In this document: one piece after another, positions 46,901 through 61,000 of the stretch | Numbering within the stretch: the stretch's first letter is position 1 | How the letters are laid out: the number at the start of each line of letters is the position of its first letter | DNA from: Tetrahymena thermophila SB210 | Taxonomy: Eukaryota; Ciliophora; Oligohymenophorea; Hymenostomatida; Tetrahymenidae | DNA: 64,000 nucleotides | Reading direction: 5' to 3' | Assembly (NCBI RefSeq): GCF_000189635.1 | Contig: NW_002476264.1 | Coordinates: 1-64,000 of the forward strand | Made by a program: the position numbers and the translations under genes | The notes under the pieces: model-generated | Database searches by the model: none | Told to the model about the DNA's origin: nothing | What the model saw: the letters and a program-made list of their open reading frames with translations, nothing else

Positions 46901-49900
46901 AGCAACATTTTCAGCATACTTTTTCAACTTTTTTTATGGCTCACTAACAAAATTATTGTCTTTTTCTTTAAAGGTAATCTTATATTTGCAAATATTTTCA
47001 AGGACTTTGAGTTTTTCTTCTGCGTTTTAATTAGTAAGCATCATTATCATGCATAAATTTTAATCTATTGCTAATCTAAAAAAAAATTATTAATAAAACA
47101 AATAGTTAGGACTACAGAAAAAATTGTTCATATTTATGATCTAAATGTCATAAGATTCTTCAAATATTTCATTCACTAACCTAAAAGCACAAAACTTAAA
47201 TAAATCATCATTAATTTATTCTTATTTTATCTTATTTGTAGAACATGAAAATTAATTTTTACATTGAAGCTCTTCTTAATTTTCTAATCTTTTGTAGTTA
47301 TAATTTGCTACACTTGAAAAAGAGAGCTTAATAAGGATACTCTCAAAATTCAAACCTTCTGTATATACAGATCTTTCGTTATATTTGTTTTCTTCATTCA
47401 TTTTCTTTAAATTTTATGCTTCTTTAATTAAAAATTTTCTAAACTTTTTTTGAAGATTTTTTGAATCTTGTTGGCTTTTTGTATATAAATCAGAAAATAA
47501 AGGAATGAAAGTGTTTTATGATTCATCATTAAATTAATTATATTTTTAATAAAATAGCTTTTTGTATGAAATAAATTAGTTTATTTTATTGTTTCTTAAA
47601 AAATATTCAGTCAAGCACTTAAAAATCATTTTTTCTATTAATTTTGTAAAAAAAGGACTATCATAAAAAAAATAATTATTTTTATCAGTTATTTTTAATA
47701 TTAATTTATCAAGTAAAATGTCATCTAATTAAGTATTTTCAACAAACAATTGTTCAACTATTAGACACATTTTTTGAATTCCAAATAACTTCTTAACATA
47801 GGAATCTAAGAATTCCTTTAAATTATACTTTTATTTGTTACTATATTCGAGTGATTCAATCATATTTACTAGTTTTTCTTTTGAAAAAAAAGGGTGATAA
47901 GAAATAATTTATAACAAAATTTTAAGATTCTTTCTTAGTGAATATTGGTCTCTAGCGCTATTTATCAGAATTTATTGTTCAGTTTATGTCAGCTGTATTA
48001 GCTGCTATTTTTCAGAGAGCTTCCATTCAGGTATAAGATTTTAAAGCATTGACTTAAATTCATTTTTATTAACTTTAACTTATTTGCCTTCAAAACTTAA
48101 TAAAAATTAAAAAAATTATATTAGTTCTTCCGAATATTTGCTTTTGATTGCATGAATATAGTTAGATATAAATTTATCATTATCTTAAAATACATTTTTA
48201 AAATCTTAGTTTAATAAAAACTCATCTGTTGGAATTTTATTACTTGTGTTTTATTAATTGTCAGTCTAAAACAAAATTTAAATAAATATTAAAATTCCAA
48301 TTTTTACCAGATAATAATTTTCTGTTATTTCTTGTGAAAAATTATTTTAATTTTAGTATTCGTATTCATTTGCATTGAGCTAACTTATACTTAAAGCTAG
48401 ATTATTTGTAATAGAAGGAATATTGTTATATTTTATATAATACCTGTTACTATATTCACTCGATTAGAATAAGCTAAAGCTGAATAAATTTACATTGCAA
48501 AGATAATATTTATTTTCCAAGAGCACAAAGACTATCTTAAAGATTTAATTTAATATCGATTTAATCAACCTTTCTGGAAATTGAGTTAAGTTCTTATCAT
48601 AAAGCTCATTTAAATCTTAAAGAGTAAATTATGCATCTTCTGTACAAACAGATAAGTAATCATAGTCAATATGCAAAACATTATTTACATATTTATCTAA
48701 GTCTTTGCACTTATTTACTGAATTCATAAAATCAAGTTGCTGATAAAATTATGAAGAACTTTTAAATTAAAACATGATGTAATTTTTATCATATTTGCAA
48801 TCTAAAATTTTGTAAATATACAAAAAATGCTAAAAACTATTCAGTCTTATCTTGAATTAATAATAATTATTAACAATATATGTTAATTCTTCAATATGCA
48901 TTGAAAATATTTCCTTTACTATTTTAATAGACTCTTCATCCAATAAAGTTTCTTCATTAATATCTATTTTTTCTTTTAACGATAAATAAAATTTCTACAG
49001 CGAGGGCTTAAAATTAAAATATTCCTAAGTTTCTGCCAACATTTTTAGCTAATCCATTCTTTCATTAAAATCATTTAGTTATTCTTTATTTATTTATTTT
49101 CTTTAATAAAGTTTGTCTTTCTTTCTTAAAAGGTTTTAATCAAGATTTTAGTAATTCATAGTGATTTTAAATTTATTGCTGAATGGTTGAATCGAAAACT
49201 ATTTTGTTAATCCATAATCCTTTATTTAATTAAAATATTTTTTAAATAAAAATTTAAAACTAAAATATTTGGAACCTCAAGAATGAATGGGACAATATCT
49301 ATGTAAAGTATTTTAGATAAATTCTGCACAGCATTTTTAAACTATTCTTTTTTTTGATTGCATTTAATGCTAATAATTCCATTTAATTATTAAAAATTCT
49401 CAGTAGGTCTTTATCTTATATTAAAAACACCTAAATTTTTTTCCTTATATTTGCAATTAACCTGATTAATTAATGAATAGTAATCTGGGAATAGTAATTT
49501 TTAGTAGCAATCTTCTTCTTCAATAAATAAATTGAATTAGATAATAGAATTAAAAATTTCAAAATCCACTTCTTCGTTAAATAAATTGTTCTTAACTGAT
49601 TTATCTATCAATATTAATTAATGAAAAATCAATAACCTCTTTCTATCAGCATAATTATTTATTTGATTTTATATAGCTTTTTCAAAATATGGCTAATTAT
49701 TCGAAGAAATATTATAAAATTAACAAATTTATTAAGCAAACAACAATAAGCAATTTTAACTATAATTAGCTAACATAACTCTCTCATGATCTATTTTGTT
49801 AAGAACTTCATTTATTTAATCTATTCTAAATTTTTAAATTATAAAAAAAATGAATATTTTTATAATTAAATAATATTATAAAACCCCTAATAATCTAGAA

Positions 49901-52223
49901 TCTTACAATCAAAACTTATTGAAAAATGGGAATAAATAATGAAATAAGGGGGTAAATAGTAGATTTTCTTTTAAAAATAATTAAAATTCGATTTAAAATA
50001 TTTGTAAACTTTGGAAAAAATGCATACAATTTTTAACAATTCTAGTAGTCTTTCTTGATTAAGAAAATAAGAACTTCTATGCTTTATGGAGGGATTAAGA
50101 ACAGATAGGTAAAATTAGGAGGTGGATTATTTCCTTCTCTCTTTATGAAAGTTTCATATTTAGAGCACTGGTTTCTGATAACTTGAAATTCCTATTTCTA
50201 AAGCAAATATACTAAAAATCTTATCAAAATAACTTGCTTTTTAACATAATATGAGTATTTAGAAGGATTTAACTTAATATCACTAGCAATAATATCTAAA
50301 GTTTCTAAAATTTCTTTATATTAATTTCTTTTAAGATAGAAATAAGAGAGACAGTCAAGTACCTGTCCTATTTTTTCTATTTTCTCATATTCTAAAAAAA
50401 AATTGAGGATATTTTTTAAAAGTAGCTCTATCATATCTGGCTTATAGTCTTTAAGCAGAAGTAAATTAATCACAATAAATAAATCATCATTCAGTTTTTT
50501 TGTAAGAAAAAATTCATTTACTTACTGAATTTTATCAGTATTAATATTGAGTAACCAAATTATAAATAGATTTATGTCATAATTCATTAAATATAAGCCA
50601 TGTCTCTTTAAATCAAAAACGAAATTTTGATACAGTTATATTTTTTCATTTTCAGGTTCTTTGTCAATAAATTTTTTAGTCTAAATATATTTTAAATCTT
50701 CAATTAATATACAAAAATATGATCCATTAATAGCTGGAAAATGCTAGAGAATTTCTATTCCAAAAAATCTCTCAAAGAATGTCACAACTTATTTTTAAGA
50801 AACTCCAAATTTTTAAAAATCATCATTGTCAATAAATTAATTAATAATATCATTGTAACCTTATTAAAAGCTAACATCTGTGTATATTTACTTGAAAATA
50901 TCAAGTATCGTACAAATTTCATAAAATAGAATGTGCTCTCTATCAAAAATATTGATAAATTTATTTTTGGTTTTCAATTTGAAAATATATTTATCTTGCT
51001 ATTACTTTAATGCAAATATTTTTCTTAGTTTAACTATATACTTAGTATCTTTAAAGATAAATCCTATAGTTGAAAAATCAAATGAGTTATAGTAAACACC
51101 TAATTCGTCAAAAAGCAAACAAATGTCAATAAGTTATAATAATATACTTCTATAGTTATTAACTTCTAAGTAAAAGTATTTGTTTTATAAAATTTATTCT
51201 AAACTTAAATCAAAAGATTCTTCAAAAATGAGCTGATATTTATCGTTAAATTAAATTGTACTGCAAAAAACATCTTTTATTAGCTGTGTTGAGTTTAATT
51301 TATTGCTTGATATGATCGAATTCTAGAAATCTCTCTCATCAGAAATTTGATAAACATTAAAATAAATTAAATTCTCAACAGAAAAACACCTGGTGTAAAT
51401 TATAATATCACCTTCAAGCTTAATTTAACAAAATTTGAATTTATAATTATAGTTTCTAAATTTAGAAAACTTGCTTTAAACAATTTCCTAGTAATACTAT
51501 AAAAAATCTTGGATGATTAAGTTATACTCATAAGATCCCTAATTAAATCTATGATCAGCAAAACTTTATTGGAGCCTTTTTATCAAATAAGAATCGGTTT
51601 ATGATATTTAATTGATGACCTATTTTTTAATGAAATATTGAAAGTAAAAACTAAAGATAAAAATATAATTTTTACTTCTACTGATTCCCTTATTTAACTA
51701 TCAGGAATAATCTATTATATATAAAAAATATTCAGCCCAATCATTAATTAAAAGAATTTACTAAGCAAGGAATGTAAATTTAAGGGTTTAAAGCAGTTTT
51801 CAAACACTAATTTAAGTTGCCTTATTTAGATTTTTGTTTCTGTGTTAGCTTATTTTAAGACTAATAATTTATTTCCTAAATAGATAAATCTGCATCATTA
51901 TCAAGCACAGATAAGTAACTGGATGATCTAGAATTATGATTTAAACTTTATATATTCTAGTTTATATGTATAAGGCTTTAAATCTTTGAATTAAAAACTA
52001 TTTTCTCCACGATTTAGCTTTCACTGGAACTGGAGTTGTTTACATTTTAATCTTTTTTAAAGTAAAATTTATAGAAAAAATTAGTATTATAATTTAAACT
52101 TAATTATTTTTATCTAAATTCTTTACTTGAATTCTACTTTTTCCCTTCATCAAGTGGCTTTTTGCTTTCACTAAAGTCTGGTAAAGCTTTTAAATTTTTA
52201 TCTTTAAAACAAATATTACCCAT
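43998..52223 (-). CDS. Giant protein with C-terminal protein kinase domain, six exons
   Basis: Exons on the minus strand: 51762-52223, 50028-51619, 49276-49825, 46780-49219, 44458-46729, 43998-44400. Phases match at every junction and the sum is 2,573 codons with stop (2,572 aa). Start MGNICFKDKNL. Residues 20-1,900 are a long helical, Lys/Asn/Leu-rich region with no domain I can name. The kinase domain starts near residue 1,945: Gly-rich loop LGQGGQGNV, the ATP-binding Lys in RYALKCF, catalytic loop HGDIKPQN near 2,067, and LIDFGSC near 2,106. After DFG no APE motif is visible (the segment reads YKYLGYFNQE), so the C-lobe is unusual. About 370 more residues follow, ending RQFQRYYDLAIEIF. HxDxKxxN and DFG suggest an active Ser/Thr kinase. 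The intron between exons 2 and 3 (49826-50027) is the least certain; the rest are supported by phase. Confidence 0.78.
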
Positions 52224-53998
52224 TTCAAAGTTTAATTTTATCTTTTTTAATTTCTCTTAAAAATTCTGATTATTTGGATACAATCTAAATAATATTCAAT
52301 CAGAGTATTAAAATTAATTAAATAAAGGGTTTACTTATTGGTTGTACAAAAAAAAAATATAATTTTTAATATTTATTTGAAATCATAATAAAAAATTAAC
52401 TAAATTATTTTATAAAAAACGAAATGTAAAAAAATAAATTTTATTTTTATTAAAAATAGCTTTAAATCGATAAAGAAAGATATATATTTATTTACATATA
52501 TCGTTCATAAATAATTCTAATGTTTTTATTTTAAATTTAATTTCTTATTTAAAAGAGTAAAACTTAAAATAAAGCAAATAATGTTATTATAAATGAATAA
52601 GAAACGTGATTTTAATGTTAAATATTTTAGTCTAAAAGATATTGTTTAATAAAATACTTTATTAATTTTAATATTTTAATTTGATTTTAGAAGATTTATT
52701 ATTTTTTTAGTTAATTAAAAATGAAAGAAGATATTTTTTTTTTTTTGAAAATTAAAAACAGGATATTAAGTGTAAATAAAAAGAAATAATTAGATAAATG
52801 ACTGTAACTAGTTATATAAAAATCTATGTTTAAACTAAAATATGAGTGATTAATTATCTTTATTGGTGGATTAATTTTAAAATAAATTATTAATTAATTA
52901 TTACTTCTTCAAAGTTCAGCCATTTTGAGTAACTAGAAATATCTTTCACCATAAAATTTCTGAGAGTTACATTTGCAAATACATAGAGGTGTGATCAGTG
53001 ATTCTGTAACAGAATATGTTTTAATATTAAAGTTATGATATAAATAAAAATGTTATTATTTTCTAATAGAATAAATACTGTAGTTGCTTATTATATTGAA
53101 ATTGAATAATATATCTAGCTTTTTTTATTAGAAATTTGTATAATAAATAATTCTTAAAAATAAACCTTAAAAAATTAGATTACAAATCAAAGAGTGTCAC
53201 AATATATACAAGTAAAAAATAATAAATATTTAATTTTTTAAATTTTTAATAAATATCAGCTATGCATCATATATTTACATTTTCAATTTATCATTAAGTA
53301 TTAATTAATTGCTCACTAAAGTTAATTTTACAGCTTTTATCAGAATCAATTATGAAATAAATATTTATAAAATTTATTTGTCATATTAATTAACAAAGAT
53401 TTGATATAAATACTATATTTAAAAGTATTTAAAGTTTAAGCGAATAAATATGAGATCATTCTATTTATTTATTTTTTTTCCATAAAAAAAGAATTTATTT
53501 TATGAATTAGAATTCGTTTAATAATTAAACAATTTTTTTTGAAACTATTTAAGATTAGATTTAGGTAAATTTAGATATTCGAAATGATTTGTAAAGTTGT
53601 TTATTTGAATGGATTTAATTAATCAAATTAATTTCATCTATTTAATGGAATGTATTGTTAATTTTTTGTAAGTAAGTATCAAAATTTTACTGCTCGTAAA
53701 AAGAAGATGAAAGTCCATATTATTCATCACTAATGGAATTAAATAAATGATGATTTAATAATTTCTTTGAAAGTCAAAACATAAAATCAAGGATTTTTGC
53801 TTGTTACTTTGTTAATTTGATTCATCCATCTATTTTCACAATTAATCCATAAAAAACATTAATTAATTTTTAGTATAAGATAGCTACTTCAATGTTAATT
53901 AATATAAATACTAGTTTTGAAGTTGATTGTTCATTAATTAATAATTAATCAAAAATTAAATATAATTCAAAGAAGTATCTATCTATCTAACTATAGAG
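52224..53998. other. AT-rich spacer (divergent promoters)
   Basis: Between the starts of the kinase gene and the hexosaminidase gene. A patch at about 52905-53020 has more G and C than the rest and no convincing ORF. Nothing else supported. Confidence 0.6.
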
Positions 53999-56401
53999 AT
54001 GCAAAAGTCAATTATTATTGCTGCTATTTTGCTCGTCGGCTTAGCCAGCGCTTTGCGTATAGTACCTGTTCCTCAAAATCTTTAAAAGGGAAACTTCACC
54101 TTTGAAGTAGCCTCCATTGATTCCGTTGAATTCTAGTTCAAAACCTCTGGTAGATTAAATGAACTCTCATCTGTCCAATAGAGAATCTTAGAATCTCAAA
54201 ATGAATAAAATCTCAGAAAATTCAAAAGCATCGCTCATGAAAAATTAGACGAAAGACTCTCTAAATTGAAAGTTGCCTAAGCTAAGAATGGTTTAAAGGG
54301 TGCTAACTTAGTTGTCAAGGTATTCTTGAATAACACTGACACTTAGTACACCAGCTACGATAACTTCAAAATTGATGAAGCCTACGAAATCTCAATCAAT
54401 CAAAATTTGACCAATATTGAATTCAAGTGTCATGGATACGTTTCTTTCTTGAGAGCCATCGAAACTTTCATCTAAATTTTGATCCAATCTCATCAAAAAA
54501 CTCACTTCGCTTTCGATTTCTTGCCTTTGAGCATTAATGATGCCCCTGCTTTTGGACATAGAGGTGTTATGATTGATACTTCAAGACACTTCCTTAGTTT
54601 AGAAGCAATTAAATAAACAATTCGTGGTCTTTCAATCTCAAAATTCAACGTTCTTCACTTGCACTTGACTGATTCTGAAAGTTTCCCCTTCGAATTGTTT
54701 TCATATCCTGAAATCACTGCCTTTGGTGCCTACAGTCCTGAAGAAATTTACACTCAAGAAGAACTTAGAGAACTCGATGCTTATTCTCAAACCTATGGTG
54801 TCATTCTCATTCCTGAAATTGACTCTCCTGCCCATACTCGTTCCTGGTCTAACCCTCCCAATCTCTAAGATATTGATGCCTGCAGAGACTATCCTAAAGA
54901 ATAATGGGGATTGTAAAAATAAGTTTATGAATAAATATTTTTTAAAAAATAAATAAGCTTACTGTTAAAATTTTATAAAACAGTGAAGTTTTTGCTATTT
55001 TATTTGGTTTTTATTAACAACTTCAAGTATCCTAAAAAAATTAAATCGCGTCAAAAGTGTCATAATTAATAGTTCTCGGAAAAGCTAAATGATCAATTAT
55101 ACTTAATGAATGAAACATTTACACTATTAAATAGAAACATCTAATTAAATTAAGCTTTACTACTATTTCATGAATATCTTGAATGACTAAATATAGAAAA
55201 GTCTTCATTAATCAAGCTATCAATTAGCTAGAATTCATAAAAAACACAAACCTAAAATTCTTTTATTAATCATTTACCAAATAAAATTCATAAGGACATT
55301 TATTTTTTAATTTCTAAAAAATGCATTTATCATCAAAAAACAGGCTAACTACGATGAACAAATAAATAAATAAAATAACACTTTTGATTTCTCAATTAGT
55401 TTTTTTGTTAGTTAGTTATTTAGTTAGTATCTAGCTAGCTATTTAGTTAGCTAAATAAATAAATAATTAATTAAATGACTAACACAATACAATAACTATC
55501 CACTTTTACATTTTGAAAGCAATTCTAATTTTTCTATTTTTAAAATTAGATTTATCCAAAATTCTTAAAAATACAAATTTAATATTGAAAATAAATTAAT
55601 TTTAATATTTTTAAAATTAGATTCTGTAATGAACCTCCTTGTGGTCAATTAGACGTTACTTTAGAAAAAGCCCGTACAGTTGCAGCTGATATCATGGTTG
55701 AAACTGCTAGAATTTTCTCCAGTGAATTCTTGCACTTGGGTGGTGATGAACCTAACAAGCACTGCTGGGAAACTAAGGCTTCCATTGCTGAATACATGAA
55801 AGCTAACAATATCTCTAACTACAATGAACTCTAAACCTTCTACAGAGATTTCCAAAAAGAAGTAATTGAATAAAATAACTTAAACAAGAAGAGAATCTTC
55901 TGGCTCGCAAGCAACAATGTTGATGTCTAAACTGACGATTAAGCCATCATGTAATTCTGGGGTGATCTTGATGAATACTCTTACATGCTTAAGGTTAACA
56001 ATCCCGTTATTCTCTCTACCTACACTTACCTTTATCTCGACTGTGGTTTGGGAAATACCTTTGGTGATAACTCTTGGTGTGATCCTTACAAGACTTGGAA
56101 GAGAATCTACTCTTTCGATGTTACTGCAGGTAATTTGATTAGCAGAGAAAGAAATCTTGGATCTGAAGCTGCTATTTGGACTGAAACCTCTACAACTGAT
56201 GATTTTGTTCAAAAGCTCTTCCCTCGTGTCATTGCTCTCAGTCTTAACCTTTGGAACCCTGAAGCTAAGCTTGCTGATATTGAATTAGTTAAGCATTTAG
56301 TTGCTATCAAGGACTCAATCAGACTAGCTGGTATCCCTACCGGTGCTGTCTCCAGTCAATACTGTGAACTCAATGTTGAACACTGCTTCTTTGAAAATTG
56401 A
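53999..56401 (+). CDS. Beta-N-acetylhexosaminidase, GH20, secreted or lysosomal
   Basis: Exon 1 is 53999-54912 and exon 2 is 55621-56401, joined (TT then A) across a 708-bp intron, giving 565 codons with stop (564 aa), the usual GH20 length. The enzyme removes terminal GlcNAc or GalNAc from glycans. The signal peptide is MQKSIIIAAILLVGLASA. Residues 25-170 form the N-terminal alpha/beta domain. The TIM barrel begins with FGHRGVMIDTSRHF at about 185, then FNVLHLHLTDSESFPFEL and LIPEIDSPAHTRSW. The catalytic Asp-Glu pair is D347-E348 in LHLGGDEPNKHCW. Substrate-pocket Trp and Tyr (MQFWGD, STYTYLYLD, AAIWTE) are present. Ciliates release such hydrolases from lysosomes. G and C content is higher and codon use more biased than in its neighbours, which suggests high expression. 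Splice sites fit the conserved protein exactly. Confidence 0.96.
54913..55620. other. Intron of the hexosaminidase gene
   Basis: GTAAAA donor and AAATTAG acceptor. It is unusually long (708 bp) for this window, AT-rich, and carries TTAG-type simple repeats near 55400-55450. Confidence 0.85.
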
Positions 56402-58029
56402 ATAACAAATTCTAAAATAAAATAAATTTTTATAGTAGATATATAGATTAATAAATTTTATGTATATCATTCATTTTTCATTTATGAAATCTAAAATAAA
56501 TTCAAATACAACCTAATTCATTCATTTATTCATTTTTTTCTTACATAATCATTAATTTAGACATTTTTCTTTATAAAATTAGAAATGAGAATTTCATAAA
56601 TAATGCTTTTATTAGTTTAATTATAATTAATTTAGTATTTTCTTAAAATATTCTTCTCAAATTAATTGATTTCTTAACAAAATACCCTTTTAATTATTTG
56701 TAATCCAATTATTAACTTAGAATACAAAAAACAAATAAATAAGTTCACAAATAATAACTTTGTAATTTAAGTTTATTTTATCAAAATTTGATAATTCTTT
56801 TTTCCCAATTAATTAAATAAATAAACAAATAGAATAATATTCAAAAAATACGGTGTTATTAATCTCTCAAGCATGTTTGCTTCAAGTTAATCTAATTTAT
56901 CAAATTTTTTTATTAGTTTAATTATATTAATTACAAAAAGAATACATACTGTAAGTAAAAATAAATGATGCAAAACGTAATTTTGTGATTATTCTTACAC
57001 AAAACAAATTTCTTCAATATATAATAATAAAATTAAAATTTGGATAAGATATTTTAAATTAAATTCAATTATTCGGTGAAGTTTATCAAAATTTTATTTC
57101 TCCACTAATAATTGAGCAATAGTTTACTGTAAAACATAAAATATCTATTTAGTCAATAAAAAATTGTATCTTCAATATAATAAAATAGTCAAATTAAAAA
57201 AAATTCCTTTAAAAAAATAAGCTTTTCTTAAAAAGATATTAAAATAAATTTAATAAATTATTTTTTTATTAATTTATTGTCATGAATCTAAGCTAAATTA
57301 ATAGAATATTTTAAATTTGATCACAAACCAAAGTTCAATAAACTATATTTTTTTATACTATGCAATTTTTTACATAAATATAATCTTAAAAATTAAACAA
57401 AGAAATAATTTTTGTTAATAATAAATTATGATATAATATGTATTTATTATTAAATGATAGTTAATCATCAAAACTAAAAAAAATTTATTAGTAATAAATT
57501 TCATAAAATAAACAATACAATTATAATTAAATAAAAAATTTAAAACAGTCTGTTATTTAATATTCTTATATTTCAATCATTTAAACTAAATTTATTTATA
57601 ATTCAGAAAGATTAAATTAAAAAATCTTTTAAATTAATTTAAATTATATTAGTCAAAAATTATGAAAGCATATTTACTTTCTATTTTTAAAATTGAAGCT
57701 TCATAAATAAATTAGAGAAAGAATCTTAAAAAATATTTAGATTGAATTTAGAAAAGATAAACTATAGATTCAACATAAAATAAAGACTTGATGTTATAAA
57801 TATATATATATTTATTTATTTATAGTTTTATAAGATAGTAAGTAATTGAATGGATTTGTTATTATTATAATAAACTAAATTTATTACCATAAATTAAAAT
57901 TAAGAAAATTGATATTTAGATGGATGGATGGATGAATGGATGGATGGATATTTTAATTGTTATACATTTTTTATTTATTTATTTAATTATATTTTAATTA
58001 ATTAATTGGTTAATTATTTTTTGATACTC
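56402..58029. other. Convergent 3' spacer
   Basis: AT-rich, no gene supported. Contains a (GGAT)n microsatellite at about 57920-57950. Confidence 0.6.
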
Positions 58030-61000
58030 TCACTTTTAATTAATATTTTGAATATTATTTTATATTGTTATATTGTTGTTAAGGGAACCATCTCTATAGG
58101 GTATTTAGCCATACACTTTAGCTTAGTAGCTTTAATACAGTTTATTGTTTCCTAATAGGGGTATTCTTTAAAAATTTTTATCTTATTAGGGCCTGTCTTC
58201 TTCCTATAAATAAATTCGAATAAAAGATTAAATTTGGTTAAACAATTAAATAAATAATAAATGAATTAAAGAATAAAAATTTACTCTTTTTTTTAAATTA
58301 AAATGCTTCTTCATAGCATAAAAAGCAGATGGACAATTTCCTTTAGGTTTGAATCCTTCTTACTTCGATTTTCTAAAGTATTACTCTTAAACTGGATCTA
58401 CAATTGAATTAGGAGTGTTAATTAAGATTTGATTTATATTTTTTAACTCTAATTCTTCTTGTTAAATTAGCTGTTTTTCTACTCCTTTAAATCTTGTAAA
58501 TGTTGAAGAAAGTTGTTATTCTGCTTGCTTTTAAAGTTTATTTGTTGCACTATTTTTATTTATTTCACCCTAATAATTGCTAAAAGTACCTCTTTCCTTT
58601 ATTTCTTCAAAAAAGTCCTCTCTTGATTATGAAAATGGAGGCTAGATTTGTTGAGATACTTATTCAAGCTTTTGCTTCTTTTCTTGCTCGTACTCACTTA
58701 CACTTTTCATCATGAGCAACCAAGTTTTGCTAGCATTTTATTTACCATTAATAGGAGGTTTCTATGCATTTTTGTTAACTGTTTACTAAAAATTAATTAC
58801 ATTTAATTGTTCTTTTGCTTAAACATTCTATTATGGAAGTAAATTCTTTTTGCTGTTTTGATTGTTGCTTTTAATATCATTTTTATTGTTCTTTTTCTGT
58901 CCAACAGTTGAAGGTCTGTTGGAGTTATATTCTTTTAATTTTAACTCATTTGCTTATTCTTCCTCTATTTTCTCAACATTAGAGTTCTTCTTTGTTAAGT
59001 AAGCAGTTAGTGGTCTCATATGTATTGTTTTTGAGACATAAATTCCCTTCTTCTCTGGAACTTTTTATTCTCTATTTTCTGTAGAAGTACTGTTATTCCT
59101 TATTTTTTAATTAGAATCTGACAAATTATTCTTATTAGGATCTTTTGATGTACTTAACAAAGATCTTCCTTTCCTAGAATTTCTTTTTCCCTAATTGCTT
59201 GTGGTTGTTTAATTAGATGATTTTTTATTGTTTACATTTTTGAAAATAGACTTAAACATTTCTCTATTAACACTGATATTTTTTTGTAGCATTTTAATAT
59301 GATTTTTCTTTTATTATTAAATAAAATATTCATTATATTTTATAAAAATCTAAAAAGTAGGTATTTATGTACATCATAATCTTCATCTGAAGATTCAGAG
59401 TCTGAACCTCCTTCTGAATAATTATCTGACTCATCTTATCTGGCAGGTTTCGAGTCTTATTCAATATTATCTAAATTAAATAGATTCGAAAATGGGAGTC
59501 CTTTGAGTTATTCGTTATTGAATGCATTTTATTCTTCTTATTTTTTATTTCTTTTCTTCTTCTTATCAATTTTCTTTTCTTTCTTTTTCATCTTTCTTAT
59601 ATTTTCCTTAATTTCTTCCTTTTAATCTTCAGCAACTTTATCATCAACTAAAAATTCATGGTGTTGCTGTTGAAGTTGTAGTTTTTTCCTTTAAATTTAA
59701 TTGTAATAAATTAAATGTTTTTATTTCTAAGATTAAAAATGCTCTGTACATAATATTATTCTCATCGTCACTGTGAATAACACCCATTTAATTTTAATTT
59801 AATGCTTCATTTGACCTTTACTACTATTGTCTCTTTCTTTCAACCTAAATAATAAAGTAAAATTAATATTTAGTAAAAAAAGTTATAAAAAAAATTGATA
59901 CCATAGATTCATAATCAATAATCGAAGTAATATATTTTTATAATGATTTGCCAATAACGACACCCATTTCAAGCAAGAATTCACTATTAAAAAATTTTGA
60001 AAATCCGTTTCTGTAAAAGCTTCCATTCGAAGCCTCGATTGTATAACTTAGTTAGATATCAAATTAACTAAATAATATAGCACGACCAGTGTTTTTCTTG
60101 CCAGGAGATATCTTAAAAATGCTTGAATAATATCTGAACATGTCAGTTTGCTCTCCCATCAACTTAGGAAAAATACGACACTTGTAATAATTTAAATCAT
60201 ATATAGGAAATTCAGGTCCATATACAAATACATTCTTCTTAACTGAATGTCCATGTAAATCAATAAAGATATTAAAATTCTTTCCATAAGTTCTCTTCAA
60301 TTCAAGCGTTAAATCTTTCATACTCACAATAGTTGGATATAAAATCTTATCTGAAGAGTGAAATACTCTATTTAAATCCCTCCCAGCAAATCCCGTTCTG
60401 TAATTCCCAGCAATAACACCATCTGGATTTAGCATTGGAATAATTTTAAAAATCGTGCTATTAATTTAAACAAAAGTTAACAAATTTACTAAAAATGAAA
60501 TTATTTCAAATAAAAATTTTAGAAAATTTACTTTTTTCTAATTTTTTTTGCTTCTTCTGAATCTCCAAACAAAAACTAAAGGAAACCATGCATCAACCAA
60601 GAGCCATTAGACTCACCAGGATGAATTCTGGCAGAAATAAGAGCTACTTTTCTGTCTTTATAAGGAATAGTCATATCAACATTATCTAAGAAATAAATTA
60701 TATACATTATACATTTAATTAGATAATAATTAATTACCTGTCACTGTTAAAAGAGGTACATCTATCCCACTCATTGTTTGACACAGCTTTTCTTCAGTGA
60801 TAAAATCCTTGTTCTAGCTATGATGCTACTTCATAGTTTCTTTAAGGAATTTAATTAGCTTAGTGAAGGTGTAAGGAACACAAAAGGCAAACCACACAGT
60901 ATCATTTTCATATAAAAATTCATATTCAAAGGATAGTTGGTAAGGTTATTTTCTATTTTAAATTATAATGAGAAAATTTAAATTATTTTACAAGCATGAA

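Noticed and set aside
46704-49175. TGA codons near 46704 and 49170 as ends of separate genes
   Set aside because: Short introns with matching phase bypass both (46730-46779 and 49220-49275), and coding character continues on each side.
55661-56212. Minus-strand ORFs and shifted plus-strand ORFs over the hexosaminidase second exon
   Set aside because: The GH20 motifs, including LHLGGDE, are all in the annotated plus frame.
53999-56401. Hexosaminidase as a broken gene with many internal stops
   Set aside because: All internal TAA/TAG codons sit at positions tolerant of Gln, the same is true for every other gene here, and TGA occurs only at the end. This is the ciliate code, not decay.
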